Shown: positions 1 through 8,184, counted from the stretch's first letter. The stretch: 20,606 nucleotides of DNA from an uncultured Peptococcaceae bacterium (GCA_937988745.1 CALKAR010000024.1:1-20606); one strand, 5' to 3'. Notes: generated from the sequence alone by a model not told the origin. Numbers and translations: made by a program.

Positions 1-62
1 TAAGTGGATATCCTTGAAGGGGCTCAAATGGGCTCTGCAATATGGAATTTCCTGAAATTAGG

Positions 63-92
63 TTGACATGCTTTTTCGTAATAAGATATAAT
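63..92 (+). promoter_or_regulatory. Sigma-A-type promoter of rpmH
   Basis: A perfect TTGACA -35 box (63-68) and a perfect TATAAT -10 box (87-92) are separated by 18 bp. The predicted start of transcription, near base 99, lies about 35 bases before rpmH. This is the strongest housekeeping promoter in the window and fits the high expression expected of a ribosomal protein gene. It probably also feeds the genes downstream of rpmH. Confidence 0.85.
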
Positions 93-133
93 TTTCTATG
101 TATGTGAGCGCGTCGTTGGAAGGAGGTCTTGTC

Positions 134-268
134 ATGAAGCGTACTTATCAACCTAAGAATCGCCGGCGCAAGAGAAACCATGGCTTTCTTGCAAGAATGC
201 GCACTAAGGGTGGTCGGAGAGTAGTTGCTCGCCGCCGCAGAAAAGGGAGACGTGTTCTGTCGGCATAG
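134..268 (+). CDS. rpmH: 50S ribosomal protein L34
   Basis: This 44-residue, extremely basic protein is ribosomal protein L34 of the large subunit. It starts MKRTYQPKNRRRKRNHGF and ends RRRKGRRVLSA, both family hallmarks, and 44 residues is the usual length. A strong SD (AGGAGGT, 121-127) lies 6 bases before the ATG. It follows a consensus promoter and precedes rnpA, the near-universal arrangement beside the replication origin. dnaA is expected just upstream of the window on the other flank. Identification is secure from sequence alone. Confidence 0.97.
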   Translation: MKRTYQPKNRRRKRNHGFLARMRTKGGRRVVARRRRKGRRVLSA

Positions 269-276
269 CTTTAGTG

Positions 277-301
277 GACCCGATAAACGGGTCTTTCTCT
301 T
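277..301 (+). terminator. Weak terminator or attenuator between rpmH and rnpA
   Basis: The inverted repeat GACCCG (277-282) / CGGGTC (288-293) has a 5-base loop and is followed by the pyrimidine-rich run TTTCTCTT. The 6-bp stem and interrupted U-tract suggest partial termination. That would lower expression of rnpA relative to rpmH, as is known for this operon in other bacteria. Confidence 0.55.
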
Positions 302-363
302 AAATGATCTTGGTTTGGCTCGGGGTGGTGCGGGTCTACAATCCCTGGAGGAATGTTTACTAA

Positions 364-711
364 ATGGAACGCTTGGCTTCAAATGAAGATTTCCGGCGCG
401 TTTATGCTGCAGGTAAAGTGCAGTACGGCCGATATGTCGTTGTAACGGCTCTCCCGGTGGATGAAGACGTTACCCGAGTCGGTTTTTCTGTCAGCAAAAA
501 GGTTGGAAAGGCTGTAGCACGTAATCGGATTAAGCGGCGCTTGCGAGAGATTGTCAGGAATGCAGGTGAGCTTAAGCCTGGCTATTATATAGTTGTAGGT
601 GCCAAGCGCTCCAGTACAAGAGCGAGCTTTAGTCAGCTGCGGGCGGATGTTCTCCGCGCAATGCAGGGATTGGGCCTTTTACCGAGAAATATTGGCGGTG
701 GGGAAATTTGA
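364..711 (+). CDS. rnpA: Ribonuclease P protein component
   Basis: RnpA is the protein cofactor of RNase P, which matures tRNA 5' ends together with the RnpB RNA. The 115-residue length is typical. The N-terminus MERLASNEDFRRVY matches the family pattern R-L-x-x-x-x-D-F. The RNR signature lies in KAVARNRIKRRLRE near residues 49-62, preceded by GFSVSKKVG. The SD GGAGG (347-351) is 12 bases from the ATG, slightly far; an ATG at 353 is out of frame. The stop codon overlaps the TTG start of yidD, so the two are probably translationally coupled. Confidence 0.95.
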   Translation: MERLASNEDFRRVYAAGKVQYGRYVVVTALPVDEDVTRVGFSVSKKVGKAVARNRIKRRLREIVRNAGELKPGYYIVVGAKRSSTRASFSQLRADVLRAMQGLGLLPRNIGGGEI

Positions 712-914
712 TCAAAATCGTCCTTTTTTTAATCCGTGGTTATCAAAGATTTATTTCCCCTCTGCTGCCGCGCAGTTGTCGTTTTTATCCTACCTGCTCT
801 GAATATGCGCAACAAGCTGTCATTAAACACCGCTGGAAAGGCGTGTGGCTCGCTGTCCGGCGCATTTTGCGCTGTCACCCACTTAACCCCGGTGGTTATG
901 ACCCAGTTCCTTAG
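708..914 (+). CDS. yidD: Membrane protein insertion efficiency factor YidD
   Basis: YidD is a small membrane-associated protein thought to help YidC/Sec insert proteins into the inner membrane. At 68 residues it shows the family signature in order: an N-terminal hydrophobic amphipathic segment (IKIVLFLIRGYQRFISPLL), the Cys motif CRFYPTCSEYA, then a run ending RCHPLNPGGYDPVP. The start is TTG at 708, overlapping the rnpA stop (TTGA). A purine-rich GGTGGGGAAA just upstream acts as SD. Its place between rnpA and yidC is the conserved one. Confidence 0.94.
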   Translation: MIKIVLFLIRGYQRFISPLLPRSCRFYPTCSEYAQQAVIKHRWKGVWLAVRRILRCHPLNPGGYDPVP

Positions 915-937
915 TATCGATTGGGGGCTCAGTAGAA

Positions 938-1576
938 ATGAGATACCTTACGAGTGCCCTATCCTTGGCACTCCAATACATTTCTGAAGCGGTAGGCAGT
1001 TATGGTCTTGGTATCATAATTGTTACTATTCTTCTGCGTCTACTGCTGTATCCGCTAACCGTTAGTCAAGCGAAAAGCATGGCTAAACTAAAGAAAATAC
1101 AGCCGGAACTTGAAGAAATTCAGAAGAAATATAAGGACAAACCTGAGGAGTATCAAAAACGTACAGTTGAATTGTACCAGAAACATGGCGTTAATCCATT
1201 AGGCGGCTGTTTACCACTGCTGCTTCAGTTACCTATTCTCTGGGCCTTTTTCCCCATACTGCGGGAACTGCCAACAAGCGAGATTACTCAGTTTCTGGGG
1301 ATATGGGAACTCAGCCAAGTTGCCAAAGATCCTTTCTATATTCTGCCAATCATTTCGGGTCTCACTACCTGGCTTCAGTCTAAGGTTACATCAACAGGTG
1401 ATTCCAGCCAAAACGCTATGTTGGTTGTTATGCCCGTTATGATTGGTTTTATGAGTGCTCAGTTCCCAGCGGGTTTAGTACTGTATTGGATCACAAGTAA
1501 CCTGTTCAGCATTGGCCAGCAGCTTTGGATTAACAAGAAGGTGCTTTCAGCTGAACAAGGAGGCAATGTTAAATGA
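938..1576 (+). CDS. yidC: Membrane protein insertase YidC/Oxa1 (SpoIIIJ-like)
   Basis: This is an insertase that places proteins into the cytoplasmic membrane, alone or with SecYEG. The 212-residue protein is the short Gram-positive form. It has an N-terminal membrane segment with the conserved pore arginine in IVTILLRLLLYPLTV (near residue 34). A charged coiled cytoplasmic loop (KKIQPELEEIQKKYKDKPEE) follows, then NPLGGCLPLLLQLPI and several further membrane helices. No lipobox cysteine is present at the N-terminus, unlike Bacillus SpoIIIJ and as in many clostridial homologues. The SD is weak (GGGGG, 923-927), so the start is less certain than the gene. Its stop overlaps the jag start (ATGA). 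Confidence 0.94.
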   Translation: MRYLTSALSLALQYISEAVGSYGLGIIIVTILLRLLLYPLTVSQAKSMAKLKKIQPELEEIQKKYKDKPEEYQKRTVELYQKHGVNPLGGCLPLLLQLPILWAFFPILRELPTSEITQFLGIWELSQVAKDPFYILPIISGLTTWLQSKVTSTGDSSQNAMLVVMPVMIGFMSAQFPAGLVLYWITSNLFSIGQQLWINKKVLSAEQGGNVK

Positions 1577-2208
1577 GGTCAGTAGAAGTTGAGGCCCGTA
1601 CGGTCGACGAGGCTGTAGAAGAAGCCCTAGCAAGATTGGGAGCCAGCCGAGACGAAGTGGAAATTACTGTGCTGGAGGAAGGCTCAAAAGGTCTCTTCGG
1701 TATTCTTGGTTCTAGACAGGCGAGAGTTTTGGTAGAAAAACTTCCAGCAGCCCACGAAGTTAAGCTTGAAAAGACCATTGAGTTCCTCAATGAGCTGTTG
1801 TTGAAGATGGGAATTTCCGCTCAAGTAAGCGGCAGCTCAGATGAAGAGACGATCAGCATTGAGATTTCCGGCGATGATTTAGGTGCATTAATTGGGCGAC
1901 GTGGACAGACCTTAGATGCACTCCAGTACATTACCGGACTGGCTGTCAACCGCCAATCTAAAGATGAATGGCACCGCATCATTGTTGATGTGGAAGGATA
2001 TAGGGCCCGGCGTACTGAAACTCTGCGAAACTTAGCCCAAAGATTGGGGGCCAAAGCGGTGTCTACTGGCAGGCGGGTTGCCCTTGATCCGATGAATGCA
2101 GCTGAAAGACGTATCATCCATCAGGAACTGCAGAGCTTTGAGGGTGTTGAGACCCACAGTGAAGGCAGAGAACCGTACCGTAGGGTCATCATTGTTCCAA
2201 CCAAATAA
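1573..2208 (+). CDS. khpB: RNA-binding protein KhpB/Jag (Jag_N, KH and R3H domains)
   Basis: KhpB (Jag, formerly SpoIIIJ-associated protein) is an RNA-binding protein that in other Gram-positives acts with KhpA in cell elongation and division. The three expected domains are visible in 211 residues. The Jag_N domain comes first (VEVEARTVDEAVEEAL through KGLFGILGSRQARV, about 1-55). A KH domain has the GxxG loop as IGRRGQ at 107-112. A C-terminal R3H domain has AERRIIHQEL at 177-186. The start overlaps the yidC stop by 4 bases, so expression is coupled. A terminator follows. Confidence 0.94.
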   Translation: MRSVEVEARTVDEAVEEALARLGASRDEVEITVLEEGSKGLFGILGSRQARVLVEKLPAAHEVKLEKTIEFLNELLLKMGISAQVSGSSDEETISIEISGDDLGALIGRRGQTLDALQYITGLAVNRQSKDEWHRIIVDVEGYRARRTETLRNLAQRLGAKAVSTGRRVALDPMNAAERRIIHQELQSFEGVETHSEGREPYRRVIIVPTK

Positions 2209-2222
2209 GCTAAAATTGGAGA

Positions 2223-2250
2223 GGGCGTGCCTAGTGTACGCCCCTTTTTA
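2223..2250 (+). terminator. Terminator after jag
   Basis: The stem GGGCGT (2223-2228) / ACGCCC (2238-2243) can extend inward by two pairs (one G-U), with a short loop. TTTTTA follows directly. It is a convincing intrinsic terminator and separates the rpmH-jag unit from the mnmE unit, although some read-through is likely because no strong promoter is visible for mnmE. Confidence 0.8.
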
Positions 2251-2282
2251 TTATGTGGTAGAATATCCACGAGGTGATCAGC

Positions 2283-3671
2283 TTGACAGAACAGACCATT
2301 GCTGCAATCGCCACTGCTGTTGGTGAAGCCGGTATCGGTATCGTGCGCCTCAGCGGAAAAGAGGCATTTGATATTGCAGAAAAGATGTTTGTCACTAAAC
2401 GGGGAGATTCTCCGAAAGATCTTCCCGGTTATACAGCGCGCTATGGCAGGGTTGTAGACCCAAGCCAGGGGCGCACCATAGATGAAGCGATATTATTAGT
2501 TATGCGGGGTCCGTATTCGTATACAGGTGAAGATGTGGTAGAATTTCAGTGCCACGGTGGCGTGGTGGTGGTACAGAAAATTCTAGAAACAGCACTGCGC
2601 TTGGGCGCCCGTATGGCCGAACCTGGTGAATTTACTAAGCGAGCGTTCTTGAACGGGCGCTTGGATTTGTCCCAGGCTGAGGCGGTTATTGATGTGGTTC
2701 GCTCCCGCACTGAAGCGAGCCTTGCTGTTGCAGTCGACCAGCTTGAGGGCAGCTTAAGCAGACGCATCGGTGCTGTCCGAGAACAGCTCTACGATGTAGT
2801 TGTGCAGGTAGAAGCTATCATTGATTATCCAGAAGATGACATCCCAGAGATGGAAATTGACGAGATGGCTGAGGTAATTCGTGCAGCTATCGATGAGCTG
2901 GAACGTCTAATTGCTACCGCCGACCAAGGTAAGGTGCTGCGGGAAGGCTTAAAAGCTGTTATTACAGGAAAGCCTAACGTTGGTAAATCCAGCCTGCTCA
3001 ACCGTCTTCTCAATGAACAGCGTGCGCTAGTTACTGATATTCCCGGCACAACTCGAGATACAATTGAAGAGGTCTTGAATTTACGCGGCATTCCTCTGCG
3101 CTTAATCGATACGGCCGGCATTCGCGAGAGCGATGACGTTGTTGAGCGTCTCGGTGTGGAACGTGCTGTGCAGCTGTGGGGCGAAGCAGATTTAATCATC
3201 CATGTGATGGACGGCAGCGTCCCCTTGAGCAGCGAAGATCAGGAGATTTTGGCCAGGACCAAAGATAAACTCCGGGTTGTGGTGATTAATAAATCAGATC
3301 TGCCGCGGGTTTGGAATGTTGATGACCTGGATCCTGAAGATCTGGGTGAAGCGCCTGTGGTAGAGATTTCTCTGTTGGAGGGAGAACTGACTCCCTTGAT
3401 TGATGCCGTCGTTGGTTTGGTCAGCAAAGGCAATATTAGAGAGAGTTCAGCCAGCCAAGCTATCGTAACCCGGGCAAGACACAAGACAGCCCTTGAAGAA
3501 GCAAAGGCTGATCTGGAACAAGCCCTTGAGACACTCTCTATGGGACTTCCCCTAGATCTTATCTCTGTAGGGCTGCAGGGTGCCCTGGAACATCTCGGTG
3601 AGATTACTGGGGAAACAGTCCGGGAAAACATTATTGATCGGATTTTTGCCCAATTCTGTATTGGAAAGTAG
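2283..3671 (+). CDS. mnmE: tRNA modification GTPase MnmE (TrmE/ThdF)
   Basis: MnmE works with MnmG to add the (carboxymethyl)aminomethyl group at C5 of wobble U34 in several tRNAs. An N-terminal tetrahydrofolate-binding domain starts TEQTIAAIATAVGEAGIGIVR. A helical region follows, with an inserted G domain: G1 GKPNVGKS (229-236), G2 in DIPGTTRDT, G3 DTAG, G4 NKSD. The C-terminal CIGK motif (459-462) supplies the catalytic cysteine. I choose TTG at 2283 (462 aa) because GAGGTGA (2271-2277) sits 5 bases before it and the N-terminus then matches the family. A GTG at 2274 would overlap that SD. The stop overlaps the SD of the next gene. Confidence 0.96.
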   Translation: MTEQTIAAIATAVGEAGIGIVRLSGKEAFDIAEKMFVTKRGDSPKDLPGYTARYGRVVDPSQGRTIDEAILLVMRGPYSYTGEDVVEFQCHGGVVVVQKILETALRLGARMAEPGEFTKRAFLNGRLDLSQAEAVIDVVRSRTEASLAVAVDQLEGSLSRRIGAVREQLYDVVVQVEAIIDYPEDDIPEMEIDEMAEVIRAAIDELERLIATADQGKVLREGLKAVITGKPNVGKSSLLNRLLNEQRALVTDIPGTTRDTIEEVLNLRGIPLRLIDTAGIRESDDVVERLGVERAVQLWGEADLIIHVMDGSVPLSSEDQEILARTKDKLRVVVINKSDLPRVWNVDDLDPEDLGEAPVVEISLLEGELTPLIDAVVGLVSKGNIRESSASQAIVTRARHKTALEEAKADLEQALETLSMGLPLDLISVGLQGALEHLGEITGETVRENIIDRIFAQFCIGK

Positions 3672-3679
3672 GAGCGAGC

Positions 3680-5554
3680 ATGAGCAAGAATTACGATGTA
3701 ATTGTGGTAGGAGCAGGTCATGCCGGCTGCGAAGCGGCTTATGCCGCGGCCAAGCTCGGCTGCAGAACTCTGCTCCTGACAATCACTTTAGATACAATCG
3801 CATTGATGCCCTGCAATCCAGCGATTGGTGGGCCCGCGGCCAAGAGTCACTTGGTACGGGAAATCGATGCCCTCGGGGGATTAATGGGTAGAATTATAGA
3901 TAATTCGTTTCTAAATATTAGACTGCTGAACGAAAGCCGCGGGCCTGCTGTTCGAGCCATCAGAGCTCAAGCTGACAAGGTTATGTACCAGAGCCTGATG
4001 ACCCAAGCGCTGGAGAGTGCGCCTAACCTTGATGTCCGACAGGGTATCGTTACCGAGCTCTTGGTGGAAAATGGAGCTGTACAGGGTGTAAAGACAAAAC
4101 ACGGCGTGGAATTTACTGCCCCCGCTGTTATTTTGGCAACCGGTACTTTCCTGCGAGGTGTTCTAGTAGTAGGACAGCTGCGCTATCCTGGCGGCAGGGC
4201 AGGTGAGCCTGGTGTAGAGGAACTTTCTGAAAGTCTGGAGAGCTTGGGCATCGAGCTGTCGCGCTTTCAAAGTGCTACGCCTCCCCGCCTGCACGCCGAT
4301 AGCGTTGACTATGAAAAACTTACTGAACAACCAGGAAGTCCCGTACCTCTGCGCTTTTCATTTGACTCACCAAAGGATGATCGGCCGCAGATTCCATGCT
4401 GGTATACACGCACGACCCCGAAGACAATTGAAGTTATTCGAGACAATCTGCATCACTCACCTATTCAGAGCGGCAGTGTAGTCGGTGAAGGCCCCCGCTT
4501 CTGCCCTTCCATTGACCGGAAAGTGATGCGTTTTCCTGATAAACTTGACCATCAGGTCTTTTTGGAACCAGAAGGGCATTATACCAAGGAACTGTACTGC
4601 TTAGGCCTGACTACCGCGATGCCTGAACATGTGCAGGAAGAAATTGTTCGTTCTATTCCTGGTCTTGAGCATGCAAAGATCATGCGCCCTGGTTATGCGG
4701 TAGAATACGACTATATACCTCCTTCGCAGCTGACACTGACCTTAGAATCACGGGTCGTTTCAGGCCTCTTTACAGCAGGTCAGATCAATGGTACTTCGGG
4801 ATATGAAGAAGCAGCGGCGCAGGGTATAATAGCTGGAATCAACGCTGCCCACAAGGTTCTGGGCAAGGAACCAGTGATCCTGCGGCGATCCGAGGCCTAC
4901 ATTGGAGTGCTCGTAGACGACTTAGTCACAAAAGGCACAACCGAACCTTACAGGATGATGACTTCACGGGCTGAGTATCGTCTGCTCTTGAGAATTGACA
5001 ATGCTGACCTCAGGCTGCGGCCGCTTGGATATAAACTTGGTTTAGTAGGTAAAGAACAGTACGAGCGTTTCAGTGAAAAACGCCGTCTGATTAATGAGGT
5101 CATCGAGTGGCTAAATACTACAAAGGTCAATCCAACTGCTGAAGTTCGGGCTAAACTGCAGGAACTAAAATCCGGTGATTTGAAGAAGAGTGTCACATTG
5201 GCAGAGCTGCTGCAGCGGCCAGAGCTGTCGTTTTCAGATCTAACTCACTTTGCCGATTGCCCTGAGCTTCCCGACGAAGTGATTGAGCAAGTAGAAATTT
5301 CGGTGAAGTACTCTGGTTACGTCGAACGGCAGCTTCGTCAGGTAGCCGAGTTTCAGCGCCTAGAGGATGTTAAGATTCCCGAGAATATTGACTATATGAA
5401 GATCCATGGTTTGCGAACTGAAGCTCAGGAAAGACTCAGTGCAGTGCGGCCTGTCAGTTTAGGGCAAGCTTCACGTATTTCCGGAGTCTCACCAGCGGAT
5501 ATCAGTGTGTTGGCTGTGGTATTAAAGGATGTGGACAAGTATGTCTCTGCATGA
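3680..5554 (+). CDS. mnmG: MnmG (GidA), first tandem copy, with altered motifs
   Basis: This is a full-length (624 aa) FAD-dependent tRNA U34 carboxymethylaminomethyl synthase subunit, the partner of MnmE. The Rossmann motif GAGHAGCEA is intact at the N-terminus. Both catalytic cysteines are present: C45 in CNPAIGG and C275 in RFCPSID. The C-terminal GASA-type domain ends with GQASRISGVSPADISVL. Two departures stand out. After CNPAIGG there is one extra residue (GGPAAKS, A53-A54) compared with the usual GGPAKS or GGIGKG. The nearly invariant KTGTPPR is QSATPPR (197-203). Regions altered in the second copy (RAQADK, RPGYAVEYD) are canonical here. A second mnmG follows with a short overlap. Whether this copy is catalytically complete cannot be judged from sequence. 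Confidence 0.93.
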   Translation: MSKNYDVIVVGAGHAGCEAAYAAAKLGCRTLLLTITLDTIALMPCNPAIGGPAAKSHLVREIDALGGLMGRIIDNSFLNIRLLNESRGPAVRAIRAQADKVMYQSLMTQALESAPNLDVRQGIVTELLVENGAVQGVKTKHGVEFTAPAVILATGTFLRGVLVVGQLRYPGGRAGEPGVEELSESLESLGIELSRFQSATPPRLHADSVDYEKLTEQPGSPVPLRFSFDSPKDDRPQIPCWYTRTTPKTIEVIRDNLHHSPIQSGSVVGEGPRFCPSIDRKVMRFPDKLDHQVFLEPEGHYTKELYCLGLTTAMPEHVQEEIVRSIPGLEHAKIMRPGYAVEYDYIPPSQLTLTLESRVVSGLFTAGQINGTSGYEEAAAQGIIAGINAAHKVLGKEPVILRRSEAYIGVLVDDLVTKGTTEPYRMMTSRAEYRLLLRIDNADLRLRPLGYKLGLVGKEQYERFSEKRRLINEVIEWLNTTKVNPTAEVRAKLQELKSGDLKKSVTLAELLQRPELSFSDLTHFADCPELPDEVIEQVEISVKYSGYVERQLRQVAEFQRLEDVKIPENIDYMKIHGLRTEAQERLSAVRPVSLGQASRISGVSPADISVLAVVLKDVDKYVSA

Positions 5555-7412
5555 TCGCTACGATGTGATCGTGGTAGGAGCTGGCCATGCTGGCTGCGAA
5601 GCTGGACTGGCTGCAGCTAAAATGGGAAAGAAAACAGCTGTGCTGACGCTCAGTTTGGATAATGTAGCGCTCTTGCCCTGTAATCCTTCTATAGGCGGTT
5701 CTGGTAAAGCAGCCTTAGTCAGAGAAGTGGATGCCTTGGGCGGCGAGATGGGTAGGAACTGCGATGCCACTCTGATGCAGGGCCGGATGCTGAATACCCG
5801 CAAAGGGCCTGCGGTTCAGTCTCTGAGGGTGCAGCTTGATCGCAAGCTGTATCAGCGGCGCATGAAGTACGTCTTAGAGACCACCCCGAATCTATTCTTG
5901 AAGGAAGGCCTGGTTACAAAGCTTCTAGTTGAACATGGTCATGCTGTTGGTGTGAAGCTGCAAGATGGTACCACGCTCTACAGCGATGCTGTGATTCTGG
6001 CTACAGGTACCTATCTGGATTCAGAGATTCACATTGGTGAAGTGCGTTATTCTGGCGCTCCACAGGGTCAGCATCCCTCAATCGATTTGGCTCGCAATCT
6101 GCGGGATCTGCTTCCCATTGTGCGTTTCAAAACGGGCACACCGCCGCGCATTAATCTGCGCTCTTTAAATTACAACAAGCTATCTAAATTAGAAGGTGAA
6201 TCTCCCCTAGAAGGCTTTTCCTTTGAAACTGGTTCGATAGAAATCGAACAGGTCCCATGCTGGGTAACCTATACCACTGAGGAGACGCATCGAATAATCC
6301 GGGAAAACCTGCACAGGGCTGCTATGTACAGTGGAGCTATTACTGGTCCTGGTCCGAGATATTGCCCGTCAATTGAAAGTAAGATCGTGCAGTTTCCGGA
6401 CAAGGCAACCCATCAAGTATTTATTGAGCCAGAAGGCTGGCAGACGAATGAAGGCTACTTGAGCGGTTTATCTACTTCCATGCCGACTGAGCTCCAGGTA
6501 GAGATCCTCAAGACAGTTCCTGGCTTAGAGAACGCCGAAATCATGCGCTGGGCCTATGCTATCGAGTATGATTGTCTCGATCCGTTCAGTTTGTACAGCT
6601 CGCTCATGTCCAAAGAAATCGCTGGACTATTTTGTGCAGGCCAGATCAATGGTACGTCGGGCTATGAAGAGGCCGCGGCACAGGGGATAATTGCCGGTAT
6701 CAACGCAGTGAAATACCTGAATGGCGAAGATCCGGTTATCATTCCCCGCTCTCAAGCATACATCGGCGTGATGATCGACGATCTGGTCACGAAGGGCACG
6801 AATGAGCCTTACAGGATTATGACCTCGAGGGCAGAGCACAGGCTGTATCTGCGAATGGACAACGCTGATACCCGACTGACTCCTCTCGGCTATGAATTGG
6901 GTCTGATCAGTGAAGAACGTTATGCGGCTTTCCAGAAGAAGCAGGAACAGATCGAAACCGAGGTAAAGCGTCTTAAGGAAACTCCTGTGGGCGGTGACTC
7001 TGAAACCAACGCCATCCTGCGCAGACTGGGTACCGCTGAGCTGCGTCATGGGGTAACCCTCGCTGAACTACTGAGACGCCCTGAGATATCTTACGAGCAG
7101 CTTGGTGAACTTGGCGAGCTTCCCGATCTACCAAGAACTGTTCAGAAATCGGTGGAAATTTTAGTCAAATACGAAGGTTACTTGAAGAAGCAGCAGGCTG
7201 CTATCGAACGCTTTGAGAAGATGGAGGCCAAGCTGCTGCCAGAGAATGTGGACTATACAGAAATTAAGGGACTCTCACGGGAAGCGGCGGAGCGTCTGAA
7301 TGTGGTCAAACCTCGTTCTTTAGGACAAGCAGCCCGTATCTCAGGTGTAACGCCGGCTGACGTGAACGTGCTCATCATCTTTCTCGAAACCCACAAGGGA
7401 GGAGGCAGCTGA
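5541..7412 (+). CDS. mnmG: MnmG (GidA), second tandem copy
   Basis: This is a second complete MnmG, 623 aa from the ATG at 5541. An in-frame ATG at 5529 lacks an SD. The gene overlaps the first copy by 14 bases. It keeps GAGHAGCEA, C47 in CNPSIGG, KTGTPPR (197-203) and C275 in RYCPSIE. It departs from the family where the first copy does not: RAQADK reads RVQLDR (from R96), and RPGYAIEYD reads RWAYAIEYD (W337). By eye the two copies share roughly half their residues over the first 150, so this is an old duplication or a transfer, not a recent repeat. The stop overlaps the rsmG start, keeping it in the mnmE-rsmG transcription unit. Either copy could be the main housekeeping enzyme. Confidence 0.93.
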   Translation: MSLHDRYDVIVVGAGHAGCEAGLAAAKMGKKTAVLTLSLDNVALLPCNPSIGGSGKAALVREVDALGGEMGRNCDATLMQGRMLNTRKGPAVQSLRVQLDRKLYQRRMKYVLETTPNLFLKEGLVTKLLVEHGHAVGVKLQDGTTLYSDAVILATGTYLDSEIHIGEVRYSGAPQGQHPSIDLARNLRDLLPIVRFKTGTPPRINLRSLNYNKLSKLEGESPLEGFSFETGSIEIEQVPCWVTYTTEETHRIIRENLHRAAMYSGAITGPGPRYCPSIESKIVQFPDKATHQVFIEPEGWQTNEGYLSGLSTSMPTELQVEILKTVPGLENAEIMRWAYAIEYDCLDPFSLYSSLMSKEIAGLFCAGQINGTSGYEEAAAQGIIAGINAVKYLNGEDPVIIPRSQAYIGVMIDDLVTKGTNEPYRIMTSRAEHRLYLRMDNADTRLTPLGYELGLISEERYAAFQKKQEQIETEVKRLKETPVGGDSETNAILRRLGTAELRHGVTLAELLRRPEISYEQLGELGELPDLPRTVQKSVEILVKYEGYLKKQQAAIERFEKMEAKLLPENVDYTEIKGLSREAAERLNVVKPRSLGQAARISGVTPADVNVLIIFLETHKGGGS

Positions 7413-8149
7413 TGATGATTGGTGATTTCGCTCCAGCATTCAGCCGTGCGCTTGAGACCGGCCTTTCCGAATGGGGCATTGAAGTATCTAAAGAGCACCA
7501 GGAAAAACTGATGCAATTTGCTGAGATGGTATTGGATGGGAATCAGCGGCTTAATCTGACTCGCATTACTGAACCGCAGGAAATGGCTGTTAAGCACTTT
7601 GTAGACAGCCTTGCCTGTCTACTTATTGAACTGCCTGATGGACACCTGCGGTGCCTCGATGTAGGGACGGGTGCAGGGTTCCCCGGAATTCCGCTTGCGA
7701 TTTGTAGGCCAGAATGGGACCTTGTTCTGCTTGATTCGCTCAAAAAGAAGCTGTCGTTTATAGATCAGTCCATTTCAAGTTTAGAATTGGTAAACGCTCG
7801 TACACTTCATGCCCGAGCTGAGGATGCAGGACAGAACGCAGAGTTTCGCGAGCAATTTGACGTGGTTGTCAGTCGCGCGGTGGCTCGGCTGCCGGTACTC
7901 CTCGAGCTCTGCATTCCTCTGTTAAAGGTGGGTGGAACCTTCATCGCCATGAAAGGCGCTGAAGGAATTGAAGAGGTGGAAGAAAGTGGAAACGCGTTGA
8001 AGGAGCTATTGAGTTCAGTTGACCAAGTCTTCAACCTCGAGCTGCCCTTCCAGATGGGGCAACGAACACTAATTGTAATAAGGAAGGACGCCGCGACAGA
8101 CGAGCGCTATCCCAGACGAGCAGGTATCCCTGCTAAGCGGCCTTTGTGA
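7412..8149 (+). CDS. rsmG: 16S rRNA (guanine527-N7)-methyltransferase RsmG (GidB)
   Basis: RsmG uses S-adenosylmethionine to methylate N7 of G527 in 16S rRNA (E. coli numbering). Loss of this mark gives low-level streptomycin resistance in other bacteria. The 245-residue protein has NLTRI near residue 50, the SAM-binding glycine-rich loop DVGTGAGFPG (83-92), the VSRAVARLPVLLE motif, and the characteristic end YPRRAGIPAKRPL. The ATG at 7412 overlaps the preceding TGA and is served by AGGGAGGAGG (7397-7406); a second ATG follows directly. It closes the mnmE-mnmG-mnmG-rsmG unit and is followed by a clear terminator. Confidence 0.96.
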   Translation: MMIGDFAPAFSRALETGLSEWGIEVSKEHQEKLMQFAEMVLDGNQRLNLTRITEPQEMAVKHFVDSLACLLIELPDGHLRCLDVGTGAGFPGIPLAICRPEWDLVLLDSLKKKLSFIDQSISSLELVNARTLHARAEDAGQNAEFREQFDVVVSRAVARLPVLLELCIPLLKVGGTFIAMKGAEGIEEVEESGNALKELLSSVDQVFNLELPFQMGQRTLIVIRKDAATDERYPRRAGIPAKRPL

Positions 8150-8184
8150 GCACTGCAGACAAGTTCTGCAGTGCTTTTCTCTTA
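8150..8184 (+). terminator. Terminator after rsmG
   Basis: A perfect 9-bp stem, GCACTGCAG (8150-8158) / CTGCAGTGC (8166-8174), with a 7-base loop is followed by TTTTCTCTTA. It begins one base after the rsmG stop and ends the tRNA-modification unit, so noc-soj-parB needs its own promoter. I could not recognise a convincing one in 8185-8249. Confidence 0.85.

Noticed and set aside
3..11. DnaA box at the left edge (AGTGGATAT)
   Set aside because: It has two mismatches to the TGTGGATAA form and is isolated within the visible sequence; the true origin would be off the window.
3239..3721. Long minus-strand open frame (160 codons) opposite mnmE
   Set aside because: It lies fully antisense to a secure, conserved gene, encodes a serine/arginine-rich sequence typical of shadow frames, and has no recognisable family.
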